64,000 nucleotides of DNA, taken from the NCBI RefSeq assembly GCF_027943255.1, contig NC_072895.1, forward strand, positions 72,852,001 through 72,916,000, given 5' to 3'. Numbering within the stretch: position 1 is the first letter of the stretch; each line of letters opens with the position of its first letter. Under the pieces are notes generated by a model, which saw nothing but the letters and a program-made list of their open reading frames with translations, ran no database searches and was not told the origin of the DNA. The translations under genes and the position numbers were made by a program. Origin of the DNA: Anastrepha obliqua (Eukaryota > Arthropoda > Insecta > Diptera > Tephritidae). Below are positions 46,490 through 57,650 of the stretch, one piece after another.

Positions 46490-46787
46490 ACCAATTATTG
46501 TAAAACATTGAGATCTAAGGTCCAAACCAGCCACCGTAATAGTTTGTCCCTGAGCTTTGTTTATTGTCACAAAACATAATTTGACTGGGAATTGGAGTCG
46601 CTTAAATTAAAATGGAAGATCCGTCGGTATTATCGCGTCTCTCGGAATCAAATACGTTCTAACCGCTTTAAATAGCAGCTTAGTTCTATTACATAATGCC
46701 GGCGGATTTAGATTACGTAGTAATATTACAGGAGCTCCTACTCCAGTCCAACGCCTTAGTAGTACATGCATAGAGTGATATGATAAT
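46490..46787 (-). pseudogene. Helitron PIF1-type helicase C-terminal remnant
   Basis: On the - strand from 46787 the frame gives GVGAPVILLRNLNPPALCNR, then TKLLFKAV, FIP-like LIPRDAIIPTDLPF, a shift, and KRLQFPVKLCFVTINKAQGQ, TITVAGLDL and a stop. NKAQGQT is helicase motif VI of Helitron PIF1-like proteins, and LRNLNPP ... CNGT is the conserved block before it. The upstream part is replaced by the MITE starting at 46788. Confidence 0.8.
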
Positions 46788-47416
46788 ACGTTCACATATA
46801 AGTGCATAGATTATCCACTTTTTCTTGCTTAACTCCCAATCCGTAATTAAAAAACGAGATTAACCATACAAAATTTCTCTCCCGAAGTCTGAGATTATAA
46901 AACAATTCGTGATTAATTACCACACTTTTTTTAATTCAACCCTGTATTATCGATAATTATTATTACGAATGTAAGGAGAAACGTCAAAGCTAAAAACTAA
47001 ATAAAATGGACGCTGGCAAAGAAAACAGAAAATAGACATAATTCTAATAAAATTTTTGTTAAATATTATTAATTATGTATTCATATTACAGAAAAAGCGT
47101 ATGTCCATAAACGCTTTGCCCTCTTATTTTTTATTATAAAATGTAATATCGAATTTCGCATACGTATTACTGCCATAATTTTTTGTAACCTCAGTAGACG
47201 TCGCTAACGGATTTTTTCCAAATGCCTTTTTTTCATATCGTTAATAATAATTAAACAAACCAAAAACTCCAATATATTCCACCAAAGCAATTTCTATAAA
47301 GAAACCCCCTTCAAAACAGTCGTGACAGCTGATTGTCAATTTTGCAGATAATCTGTCATATGTGAACGGGTAGATTAATTTTGTGGATTTATAGCTAATT
47401 AATGCATATGTGAACA
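46788..47416 (+). mobile_element. ACGTTCACAT MITE, copy 2
   Basis: ACGTTCACATATAAGTGCAT at the left and GCATATGTGAACA at the right. It aligns along its length with 33469-34109 with scattered small indels. It abuts the helicase remnant, so it probably inserted into that Helitron or Helentron. Confidence 0.75.
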
Positions 47417-47567
47417 TACTTTAAGAGCGTAGTCAAGAGAATTGTGAATGGCTTGTTTAAAATTGTAAAATATCATGACTTGCTGTTAGGAAAAATAAAA
47501 TAACATTAGGTTCACTTTTCGCGAATGTGCGAAGTGAATCCATTACATACGTATTTCGGGATTTTGT

Positions 47568-47690
47568 TTTGGCGCGTACATTCTGTTTTATCCTGTCAAA
47601 TTTATGGGGTTCGCCTTGATATTCTTCCACAAAATGGAGGGGCTTGACTACTGAAGTATTTTCTAAGTCGAGATGTGCGCTGCAACAGTT
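47568..47690 (-). repeat. degenerate SINE copy
   Basis: TTGGCGCGTACATTCTG, then GGTTCGCCTTGATATTCTTC and CACAAAATGGAGGGGCTTG, correspond to the reversed SINE tail and core. The rest is unrecognisable. Confidence 0.5.
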
Positions 47691-47939
47691 GAGTTGGTAG
47701 TAAGTTGACAAATAACTACTCGTAGTACAGATCTATTATTACAAAGCTCATAACCCTAGATTCAATATCTTCATTGCTAGCCAGGCAGTCATTAAGATAG
47801 TAACGGCTGGTATAACCACTTTCTTCTGAGAATGGTAGCGCAGAGCCAGCATATGGCACACATTGACATCTTTCATGACTGTAAAAATCATGATTCATCT
47901 TAAATTATTTTCCAATGCTCCGACGGGATATTTTTTGAA

Positions 47940-48360
47940 ATACTATTAGGGGTATGCCATTATATTAAGCTGGGTTCTAGCGCCTGTCCACTATGCGAGG
48001 CAGTCAGGTTCAGAGTCCACAGCGAACTTATCCTGATTTCTCCTAAACACAATACGAACTGATCAAACACTTGAGAAGATCACTGATTTCCACTTTGCTG
48101 AAATCTTTCAACTCATTAAAGGTTGTCTACCTTAAGTGGTGAATCTTCGTCTGGGTAGAGCAGGACAGTGGCACAGAAGGTACAAAATCGTCTCTTCCTC
48201 TTCTTCCTCTAACCCGCTTATGCAAAAGTCAAGTGTCTGCGCGCCTAGCCTCTGGACTTGTCTGCCTATTAGAGAGTGGCTCGTTATAAGAAGGCTATGT
48301 TTATTTTGGCTCAGCATGGATTCTGTGCATATATCATATAGGATGAGTAACAATTGCCGG
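47940..48360 (-). mobile_element. non-LTR retrotransposon C-terminal fragment
   Basis: The - strand encodes SHSLIGRQVQRLGAQTLDFC, EEEEEETILYLLCHCPALP and RRRFTT, the Cys/His-knuckle C-terminus typical of Jockey/R1-type ORF2. A related C-terminal copy in the opposite orientation lies at 52090-52450. No RT domain remains. Confidence 0.65.
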
Positions 48361-49261
48361 ACGATTCTGCAGGTGCGTTCGTTGCGTCATCTTTTGGTTA
48401 CTATTCTTACAAATTTTTCGAAAATCAGTGGATTGCATGTTAGTAAGAGTGTACCTGCATACAAGTGCGGCATTTTGCTCATGTTACCATACATTTGGGT
48501 GAACGGACTTAGTCGTCTTTAAGAGATGTGGGACATTGACGACTGCCTTGGATGTTATCGGCTACTGTGCCTCGATATGTCTTACAACGTCTCTTTCCCA
48601 CTCTTTCTTTGAACGCATTTTGCATATCGTCCAACTCTACTTGTGTATGTTGCACTAAAAGTGTATATTTCTCAAAAATATCAGGAAAAGAAGAAGAAAT
48701 ATCAAACATCAATGTTTTTCCAAAAATACATTATCACACGAATGATATGCTTACATACAAACGAAAATTAAAAAGTTACTATATTTTCATTAAACCCCTT
48801 ACCGTACCGATATCAAAAACATATATCTTATCTTACCTTTGGAGTATTATACACATACGCAAATACATATATATATGTACATAAGAATGCATATTAATTT
48901 CTCCAGTTGACTTAAAACTTAATGATAAACAAATCAAAGCAACAAAAACACTGCTGCCATCCAATATTATCAGGTTCTTAATTAATATCCGACAGCTGAC
49001 TCACCATTCATTTGAATTCAATTGAAAACCCATTTTCTACGTAGGATTAAACTCTACATACGTAGGGTACATCGGGAATGAGAAATAAGAAAATAACAGT
49101 TGAAAAATTTGTGTACAACGAACGGTTGACAAATAGTTTGTAACCGCTATAAACAAACAAACAAAAAATGTTGTGAATGATTTTCTTTTGAATTTCCAAA
49201 CAAAATCGAAATAAATCAAAAATTTTTAAAAATAATATTTCCGGAATCGAAAGAAGTTGCA
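48361..49261. other. no gene seen; contains region upstream of candidate exon E
   Basis: AT-rich sequence. ORFs at 48509-48712 (-) and 48552-48884 (+) overlap on opposite strands and have no recognised domain. Confidence 0.4.
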
Positions 49262-49580
49262 ATGTACAATAATTTCGATACCACTACGTCTACAAATGAT
49301 CTGGCAAAATACACGACAATCAGTGCTGTAACAAATGCAACCAACACAACAACACAATCACAATCCGACTTCCATTGTTGCAATTGGTTTGGACTCTATC
49401 ATTATTTGGTAGTACTTTTTGTTCTCCTTACGGGATTATTCATACTGTTTGGAAGGGTAATGTGACAGAAATTATATTTTTATTGTAGTTTTGTTGATTC
49501 TGATAATATAGTGAAATTTTCAAATTTATTAAAGATGATCATTAAAGCTCGGCGCCGCCGATATCAACGTTTGCAACCAG
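49262..49580 (+). CDS. candidate two-exon module E: Thr-rich ectodomain, membrane segment, basic mini-exon
   Basis: Exon 1, 49262-49456 (phase 0, donor AGG|GTAATG), encodes a Thr/Asn-rich N-terminus (MYNNFDTTTSTNDLAKYTTI, then AVTNATNTTTQSQS with N-glycosylation sites NAT and NTT), CCNWFGLYHY and a membrane segment (LVVLFVLLTGLFILFG). Exon 2, 49535-49580 (acceptor TATTAAAG, donor CAG|GTAAAT), encodes MIIKARRRRYQRLQP plus one base (phase 1). The highly basic stretch right after the membrane predicts an N-outside orientation. The expected next exon starts with two bases of a split codon, like that at 20843, but no such exon lies downstream in the window. Confidence 0.6.
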
Positions 49581-50482
49581 GTAAATATACCATATAGCAA
49601 AGAGATAAATACTAAATAATTTTTGAAATTACTGTATCCCACCGGGAGAGCTTTTCAAGGAGTCTTGAAAGTTGTATTTGTTTCACTATTTTTGTGTATA
49701 CATGAGTAAATACATACATACTGTGTGTTAAATATCTATAACACATAGACTTATTAATTAGTTTGACTATTTATTTTTTTCCATTTAATTTAAATTTAAG
49801 ATTTTATATTATGAAAATATCGTCCATTCTCTTATAAAATCCATATAAATGTAAGTTTCAAACTATGTGCAAATAAAAAAAAAATTCAACAAATTTTCTC
49901 AAAATTTCAAACTGTTTAATCATAATTTTTATAAAAATTTCGAATGTGCAGTTTTATAACTCATTGAATCTTACTAAAATCGGCTAGATTGTGTAATTCA
50001 CTTCCGAGTGAATTTCAATGCCATTGCCAGAAAATTTCAATGAAATTCAGTCGGAAGTGAATTACAAAATATAGTGCAAGTTTGAAATGGCTCAAGAATC
50101 GCGTTGACTTTTAACAATATTTCTTTGCTGGATGTCTTGTGCATTTTCCTCCACACAGCCAATTACAATTTTCCGCTACTTAAACAAAACAATTTCAAAA
50201 CCTGTTTAGGGCAAAAATTTTCGAATACTCTTATGTTTATACCTATTCAAAACTTATTAACAGCTCCGTTCAGACTGTTTTGTTTTATCAAAAGTAGGAA
50301 GTAGACTGAACCTTGAGAAGTGTCTTCTGGAAACCCTAAATATAATGCATTCTTAAGCTACACTTTGGGAGAAGACTTAAATTTGCGGAAGAATGTACAT
50401 AAAGGGGAACCATTTGGAAGCACGGCATCAATTCGGATGGCCCAGCGGGATGTCGTTAATACTGACATAAGGAGGATTTAAC
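49581..50482. other. no gene seen
   Basis: AT-rich sequence; AAATTTCAATGAAATTCAGT-type inverse repeats near 50005-50070 (CACTTCCGAGTGAATTTCAA and its inverse) form a short hairpin of unknown meaning. Confidence 0.4.
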
Positions 50483-51314
50483 ACCTTGATCAAAAAGTTC
50501 CCGAAATATGTTCAGAAAACTCAAAATACAAGTTTATTTCTTAAAAGTGATATTATTTGTATGATCCAGCTCTCAAAACCTCTATTTTTGGTATAGCTAT
50601 CCGAGCCGCCTTCAATTTTTCCATTACTTACTTTCGGCTTTAAAACGCGTTTCGCGAAGTGGTTTTGTGACTCGACCAAACAGAAAAAAACCGCAGGGAG
50701 CCATATCAGGTGAATTCGGTGGCTGCTGGATTGTATTCGTTTAGTTCTTGGTCAAAAATCACGGATAATGATGGCACTGTGCGAGGATGCGTTATCATGA
50801 TGCAAAATCCAAGAGTTGTTTTTCCATAAATCATTTATTTTTTGGCGAATTGCTGCACGTAAACTCAAATAATAGTTCTTATTAACTATCTGAACTTCTT
50901 TCAAAAATTCGTGGTGTGCAATACCGTTGTACTTAATAAAAACAGTGAACGTCACTTTTTTTTACTAAGAACGACGTAGGTTTTTTGGTCTTGGTTCATT
51001 CGGAGCTCACCGCCTATTCGCGTGATGTCTGGATTGCGTGTCATACTCATACGCCCACGTCTCTTCTCCGCTAATGGCGCGTTTGCTGAATGTCATGAAG
51101 ATAAATAAATAAAGTCCCGTGTCGCACAGTGGTATCACAGTAGACTTGTGAGGTCAAAGTGAGTTCGTCGTACGGGCCGACTGCCACTATAACCTAACTA
51201 AAAATGTTGGTAGAAATGTTAATCGCAGATGTGTCAACCTAACAAAAAAAAAAACAAGACAGCTGATTTAGAGCGACACCTGGCGGTTATTCCGGAACCT
51301 TTTGATCAAGGTGG
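50483..51314 (-). mobile_element. mariner (DD34D) element, degenerate, with an inner insertion
   Basis: Ends ACCTTGATCAAAAAGTTCC and, in reverse from the right, ACCTTGATCAAAAGGTTCC. On the - strand 50955-50752 encodes FTVFIKYNGIAHHEFLKEVQ, then NDLWKNNSWILHHDNASSHS, the HDN-x-SH catalytic block. The rest is frameshifted. A tRNA-like sequence interrupts the N-terminal part (51108-51260). Same family as 4041-4494. Confidence 0.85.
51108..51262 (+). mobile_element. possible second tRNA-like SINE nested in the mariner
   Basis: GTCCCGTGTCGCACAGTGGT resembles a tRNA 5' arm and A-box, and GTGAGTTCGTCGTACGGG follows at a B-box-like distance. The segment ends in an A run (AACCTAACAAAAAAAAAAAA) before mariner sequence resumes near 51260. 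Only one copy here, so edges are estimates. Confidence 0.45.
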
Positions 51315-52089
51315 TCTGGGCAGCATTAAGAAATTAATCTAGGCCAGATATTGCTTTTGCGTCTGGACTTTGGTATTCCAGTTTTATCATGACCAGCCGT
51401 AAGCCCAGACAAGAACCCCGATTGAAAACTTGCGGGGAACACTGGCATGAAAAGATTTCGATATGGAAAAACCGTTCATTAAAAATATCAGTGAATATAA
51501 GAAAGAATCACCAGCGCATGAGCGAAATTCCTCCCGACACTTTAAAGAACCTCGTTTAACATATTCCTCGGAGAGTAAACGTTGTTGAGGCGTAAGTTTT
51601 TCCTTGATGAAATGTCAATGAACACTGAAACAATTATGTATTTAGTTTGGCAGTAGTCACGCGAGATCTGTCAAAAACCCTCTATTGGAAAAAGTACCTC
51701 CAATCTAAACACCCTTTATAAGGAGGAGTTCAGCTAAACACTTAGCAAAAGTTGAACGTTGGAGAATATAACTGCCAGAAAGCAGATTCATTTATTTAAT
51801 AATTTCTTATAACAAAGCAAATAAAGCTTGAAATAAGTAAGACTTGTATATGACTGACTATAAAAACATCCACATTCATGAAAATTATAGACCAGAATAA
51901 GCGCCAGATTTTGCGTAATGTGAAAAAGATATACCTGCCCCAAAGTAAGAAAATTCCTGATGTACCAGAGCGTCCTCCTCTATGAAACTAGATATAAATG
52001 TTGTCCATTAATTTAAAATTGTGCCATTAATTTATCAAAAAACAAAATTTAATTGATCGTAGCGTATATTGACCTAATCAATGGAAATA
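51315..52089. other. no gene seen
   Basis: No recognised coding sequence. A stretch at 51400-51660 may be transposon-derived but gives no readable motif. Confidence 0.35.
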
Positions 52090-52450
52090 TTTTATTTAGG
52101 CAGCTGAGAACACACTACTTGTCCATGATGCAAGAAAATCCCTTTCGTTTGCTGGCAGAAGGGATGCCATCCATAAGACCAAGAGGGTTGCGTAGGGTTA
52201 CTGTTAGGGAGTTTGGAACTCGAAGTTATATTAATTCAATGTAATGGAACTCTGCACAGTTCTGCTCTATCCAGACGAAGATTTGTCAATCTCGGTAAAC
52301 AATTCATCAATGAGATGGAGGATCTCAGCATTGTGGAAATCATGGCTCTTATAAAGTTTTTGATGAATTCACATTGGTTTAGGAGAGGTCGGCGCAAGCT
52401 CCCCATCCGATATCACAATGGGTCATGAGCCTAACCTAACTTAACCTAAT
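52090..52450 (+). mobile_element. non-LTR retrotransposon 3' fragment
   Basis: From about 52262 the frame reads ALSRRRFVNLGKQFINEMED, then IVEIMALIKFLMNSHWFRRG, the same C-terminal region (PALxRRRF) as at 48140 in the opposite strand. A 3' UTR follows with AGCCTAACCTAACTTAACCT at its end. Confidence 0.55.
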
Positions 52451-53251
52451 CGAATAATAGCCGGTTAGGAGACCCATCACTATCCAGAGTTGTGACTCTG
52501 TTAACCTGAAAAGTTACCTTGGTACCTCTGGTTCTTTGAAAGCTAGCAGTTACCTCCGAATTAAAAATAAAGAGATGAAAATTTATTATTGAAGCAAAAA
52601 CATTTAATAAATTTTGTTTTACATTTAAATCAGGTGAAATCGGCAAATAATCGAATAGTCTTATGATTTTACGAGATGTGTTTAATTCATTTCCTCTGCC
52701 ACTTTACCATCAATGCTCAAGTGCCTACTGGCTAGCAGTAGAAGTCAATATTTGATTAGTCTTATAATTTTGCAACAGAGTTCTAGGTCATACCAGCGTT
52801 CGAAATTCTCTCTGTTAAAGTTTCAAGAAACTTATTATTAAAAGTAGAGAAGTATGTTGTTCATTACACTGTGGGCCAGAAGACCAAAAAATTTGGCCAA
52901 AAGTCATTGAAAGATTTTTCAAAATGCAATATAGTATCATCATATAGATAAGTGAAAGTAGTTATTTTGTAAATGTTATAAGTTTTAATGAAATATTTAA
53001 GCTTGTATAATAAGTTAATATAAGTGTAAGGCTTAAATGATCACCATATAGCTATTGTTCTAAACTGTCACTGTTTTACTGAAATGTAGTATTTGTCATT
53101 AATTATATTGCAATCATGTAGTATGTGAAAATAGTCAATAGCTGAAACATAAATCTGATGTTAGAAATATTGAGAATAATTGTGAAAAATTTTGTTTTTT
53201 TTACTACTTGTTAATACGCCGATTGAGCCTTGCGCAAAACTCCAGAAGCTA
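52451..53251. other. no gene seen
   Basis: AT-rich non-coding sequence. Confidence 0.5.
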
Positions 53252-54008
53252 TTAAGGGGTTATATACCTTGTGGTCCGGTGAAATTAGCGAAAGTTGGGT
53301 TTTTTTTTAAGATATGTAGCAATAATTTTATTGTATAAAAGTTTTTATTATTGGATATTACAATGTTTAAAGAAAAAAAGGCTTTGTTTTTGTAAAAATA
53401 TTTAAAAATGGCGGAGTTATGGCGTTTTCCCCCAAGACCCTTTTTTTGGAAGAGGCTTGCGGTGGACGCGATTCAAGTCCACCAAGTCAACTGAAATCAA
53501 AAAATCGAAAAGATTTCATTAGTATAGGGTTATATCTTCTTAGTGAACGATCAATATATTAAATATTTTGATTTTTGTGAAAATAGGAACATGTTTTTAA
53601 AAAACTCCACTTCTACAGTCCTAAAATTGGCATTAAAAAATTCATATCTGCAAAATAAAAATTTATACATAAAAAGTTGATCGTTCACTAAGAGGCGACA
53701 TCAATTACGAACAATTTAAAAAAAAAATTATAAAAATCGGTTGAATACTTTTTTTGCAATCGCGTCCACCGCAAAAGCATTTTTGGAAAAACACGTTTTT
53801 GAGATAATCGCGTTTAAAGTTTCAAGCGCCGCATGAGGCCGTACGCTCAGGACGTGACGACGCACAATTTAAAACGCTGTAACTTTCGATCTATTGCTCA
53901 GATCTCTATGAAATTTTTGGAAAATGTTCTCAAGGGATTGTACTTTACGATAAAGAAATAAAATTTATTTTGATTTTTTTGAAAAACACAAGGTATATAA
54001 CCCCTTAA
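53252..54008. mobile_element. palindromic MITE flanked by TTAA
   Basis: Termini TTAAGGGGTTATATACCTTG and, in reverse at the right, TTAAGGGGTTATATACCTTG, an exact match over 20 bases. Further inverse pairs lie inside: GCGGTGGACGCGATT with AATCGCGTCCACCGC, and CTTAGTGAACGATCAA with TTGATCGTTCACTAAG. So the two halves are related in inverse over much of the 757 bp. No ORF. TTAA edges fit a piggyBac-like target site, but TTAA may instead be part of the repeat itself. Confidence 0.8.
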
Positions 54009-54212
54009 CAATTTCTTCACATTAACGTCTTCAGTAGTTCATGTGTAACAAGCTAAAGGTGCGGTTTGCTGCGGTTTTTCATTTTCTTTTTAAAAAAAAT
54101 GAAGTTTTACTAATCTATGCGCGAGTTGACTGTATATCAATCATTTGCCAATAGGGTGTAAAAAGTTAACCAAGTATTAAGAGTCACACAATTTTAACTT
54201 ATTTAATTCATA

Positions 54213-54419
54213 ATGACTTCATTGAAGAAAAAAGAGGTTCTTCAAATTATGTTAGGTAATAATGACATGAATATAACCGTTGATTCAATTTTAACTAAAA
54301 TTGGTATCAATAAATCAGATGTAGGTAGATGTAGATTGGAACGCTTGAAAAATGCGTCAAAAAGAAATGCAAAATGTCAGCATTGCAGTGGGAAAATAGC
54401 TGTCTTTGAGCTGTAATGC
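54213..54419 (+). CDS. small ORF of unknown nature
   Basis: ATG at 54213, 67 residues (MTSLKKKEVLQIMLGNNDMN ... CQHCSGKIAVFEL), stop TAA. It is Lys-rich with a CxxC pair and no membrane segment. Not recognised. It may be a small gene or a captured transposon piece; a poly-A-free, AT-rich surrounding gives no clue. Confidence 0.3.
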
Positions 54420-54936
54420 ATTACAGCAAAAACCCTAAAGTCTTGGCGCATTACATACATATGTGCATACATATATGACACATATTGCTATAAAATTTGA
54501 CCAACAAAGAGAATTTCGAAAACACATTGTTCTTTGTACACTTTTCTGCATGCATGAGCGAAATCGCCTAGGAATATACGAACGCATTGAATGAATATCT
54601 TATCAAGCAATTTGTCAAAGCTTGATCGAAGAAAATCCTCTATATTTAATAGATAAAATTTGCGCACCTTTTCCAAAATTTGTTGCAAAAGGTTTGAATT
54701 ACCGTTTGCATGTTCAAGTATATACATATGTAAGTACATACTCGTACACAAGCATGCATGTAATTGTTTTTAAAAATATCCATATAAACATACATATATA
54801 CCTATGTACAGACAAGTCTGCAAGCAAAGCCCATTCTTAACAACAAATTGAATATCAAAACTTGTGCCGCAATTTCGGATAAATTTAATTATTAGTTGAA
54901 GAATACCTTTGCACTGAAACGTACGGTATAATTTAA
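54420..54936. other. region upstream of candidate exon F
   Basis: AT-rich sequence with TATACATATG-type repeats near 54715-54800. No coding feature supported. Confidence 0.4.
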
Positions 54937-55303
54937 ATGTCGGTAATGTCGGCAACCAATATAACCGGCCCAACAAGTGTCGCAACAACGACGGTCGAGC
55001 CGATTGACCGTGATATAAGTACTACCTCTGGCAATGAGACAACCCTAAATCCGTGGACAACATCCACACCAGACGATATCATCATCACTGATGATTACTG
55101 GTACTGGAGCGGTGTGTATTACTTCTATTTGGTTTTGTTGCTTCTCGTCTGTTTTGGGTTTATTATGGTACGTGTGTAAGAACATATCGATGGTTCAGTG
55201 AATCGGTTTTTTCTAATGAAAATAATCTATTATTTTTCACGCATTTTGTTACTACGGAAGGCCGGTATCGCACGTGGGAAACGCCTAGCAGAAGAAAAAA
55301 GAG
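54937..55303 (+). CDS. candidate two-exon module F: Thr-rich ectodomain, membrane segment, basic mini-exon
   Basis: Exon 1, 54937-55167 (77 codons, phase 0, donor ATG|GTACGT), encodes a Thr/Ser-rich N-terminus with glycosylation sites NIT and NET. An acidic/aromatic neck (PDDIIITDDYWYWSGVYYFY) and a membrane segment (LVLLLLVCFGFIM) follow. Exon 2, 55261-55303 (acceptor after TACTACGGAAG, donor G|GTAATG), encodes AGIARGKRLAEEKR plus one base (phase 1). Layout and phases equal those of module E at 49262, 5.4 kb upstream, though the sequences differ. No signal peptide; N-outside topology is inferred from the basic residues after the membrane. The tail exon should lie beyond this window. Confidence 0.6.
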
Positions 55304-55541
55304 GTAATGGAAATATTTTTCAAGTTAATTTCTTACTTAAGGACTGTCATGTGAAAGTATGTATGCAAGCACATTATGATTATCAAAAAATAAAATATAG
55401 AGCAAATAACTATGGGCATAAAATTTAATGCCCATATTTTTGTAATTTAATATATATCCGTGCGCAAGCAATTTGAAGATTACCATTGAATTAGCATAGA
55501 AAATAACACACTTTTCAGTAAATTTGCTATAAAATGTCCAT

Positions 55542-57422
55542 AATACAGGGTGGCTGATGAATTTTGCTACATTAAGAAACTCAAATAACTTTTTTTTTAG
55601 TGTATGGAATTCATTTATTTTTTTTCAAGTTGAAGGTCATTAAATTTTATTAAATGTAGCTTAACTAGTTTTAAAAATAATTGAATTTAAATGCCCCCCA
55701 TGCTCGTTGGCACAAGTGCGGAATCTTAGTAAAAAGTTGTTCATTGCTGCTTTGAGAGTTGCGACAGGAATAGCCGCAATTGTTGCCCGAATGGATTGTT
55801 TTAGTTCATCCAAATTTGTTGGCTTTGTTTTATAAACTTCTTGTTACATAAACCCCACAAGAAAAAGTCAGGTGCAGTAAGGTCAGGCGACCTGGGGGGC
55901 CAACGAAATTCGGAGTTTCTTGAAATCAGTTTATTGGGAAATTTTCGTCGCAACTCTGTCATAACAGTCTGGGCTATGTGAGACGTTGCCCCATCTTGCT
56001 GAAACCACACAGAGTTGAAAGGAATTCTCTTTCGGCGTAGTTCTGGATAGGAAAACTAGGGTCTGTCAGACTCACGCACGGTAGAAGTGAAACTTCTAAG
56101 TTGGTTGTTCCATGCATGGGAGCCCCGGTTTAGATCTCTCCCCCCTCTCTCGTGTTAAATTCAGGTTTTCATTTTTTTTTTTCAGAAAAGCGTAAATATT
56201 ACTCATAAATTTTTTATTATACATTGATAAAATATAGTTATAATTACAATGGAATCATAGGCACCTTTTCAACACATTTCTAGTATATACATACATCGAT
56301 TGTATTCACAAATTATTCACATGACATTGCAAAATTTTCAGGATCACTCTCACAATGGTTATTTCCTAATATACTAATAATCGGCTTATGATAGCTAAAG
56401 TGGGAGATATATACATTTGCGTTCAAATTGTTGATGAATCGTGCGAAAACTGCGTCTATTGTTGTTCCCTGTCTAGTTGTACTAACATTTATATCGTTAA
56501 CAATATCTAGATCAAAGGCTTCTTTGAAAAATTTCAAAAGTTCCAACGATTCTTTGCTCGCGAAATTGAGCAGTGCTGTCCATCCCATACATCAATTGAT
56601 GACACGTATTCTTACTCTCCATCGTTCAGTCGTTAGCAAACCAGCAACATGAATAGGCGACACTGCCTTATTAACAGAATCTTCAATTTGCAACTCGAAA
56701 AACTGCTATTCAATTTTGCGCCTTCTCATTTCGTTAACTTTCCCTGCATTAACATTCCCTGGTTTTAGAAAGTTATTGAAAATATCGTAGATACACTTTA
56801 TTATCGACGCAAAAAGCTATTAATGAGTGCCTAAAAGTATGCAACAGTTCTTTAATACAATACAAAACCACTACTGGCAAAGCAGTGCCATTTGACGGAT
56901 TTCGGTAACGCTCCGAACTTACCGTTTCACTTGCCTATTTTCAATCTGCCTTGGGGCCCCCGACGCGCCTAAAGAAGTTTCACTTCAAAAATTCTTTCAG
57001 CATTTTCAAATAACGGTCTCCAGTAACCGTAACGGTGTGACCATTTTCTTCAAAAAAATAAGGCCCGACAATACAGCGTGAAGAAACCGCACACCACACT
57101 GTCACGCGAAGAGGATGCAATTCCGTCTCGTGGAGTATCTGTGGGTTAGAAGTACTCCATATTCACCAGTCTCATTATGGTCCATCTGCTCGGGGGATCG
57201 CCGCCAAACATCCGCCTGTAATCTCTCTGTACCAAAACTACGGACTCCAGTGCGTGATAGCGGCGGACTATCCAAATTCTTGTTTGCGTGTCCCAGTTAT
57301 CCATTTTAATAAATTTTAAAGATCAATCTGCAAATTAAAACAAAAATGGAACAGATAACTTAAAAAGAAAAAAAGTTATTCAATTTTTTTTTGGTAGCGC
57401 CTTTCATCAGCCACCCTGTATT
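55542..57422 (-). mobile_element. Tc1/mariner-superfamily element split by a Helentron insertion
   Basis: Inverted ends TACAGGGTGGCTGATGAA at both sides, TA-flanked. On the - strand an N-terminal to middle part (about 57330-56985, with ATVTGDRYLKMLKEFL) is interrupted by about 930 bp. The frame then resumes near 56053 (YPELRRKRIPFNSVWFQQDG), with SRNSEFRWPPRSPDL and a third Asp region ending near 55801. The catalytic Asp of the WFQQD and SPD motifs are present. Confidence 0.88.
56054..56984 (-). mobile_element. Helentron-like (Helitron2) fragment with endonuclease remnant
   Basis: It lies precisely between two halves of a Tc1-type transposase. Its - strand start, GAAGTGAAACTTCTTTAGG, and its other end, AGAAGTTTCACTTCTACCG, form short inverted repeats. 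A frame at 56588-56313 encodes NFASKESLELLKFFKEAFDL, then TTRQGTTIDAVFARFINNL and ISHFSYHKPIIS. This is the C-terminal pattern of an APE-type endonuclease (TTxD...SxH), the domain that distinguishes Helentrons. No Rep or helicase survives. Confidence 0.7.
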
Positions 57423-57470
57423 ATACTGGAAGTATAAGAAAACAGATTAATATTATTTCTTTTGTAAATT

Positions 57471-57650
57471 TCGCCCTTCGGCAGGCAATGGCAAACCTCC
57501 GAGTGTATTTCTGCCATGAAAAAGCTCCTCATAAAACAAACAAATAGAGTTGGCTTACACCTGTTTCAGGAACAACATCAAGACACACGCCACAAGTAGG
57601 AGGATGAGCTCGACCAAACAACCAAAATGGGTCTAAGCGCCAATTATATA
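57471..57650 (+). mobile_element. tRNA-derived SINE copy (headless)
   Basis: CGCCCTTCGGCAGGCAATGG through CTGCCATGAAAAAGCTCC to CGCCAATTATATATAAT. The tRNA-like head and first part of the body are missing (5' truncation). Confidence 0.8.

Noticed and set aside
48509..48884. Overlapping open frames on both strands
   Set aside because: Neither has a known motif; random-length frames in AT-rich sequence.
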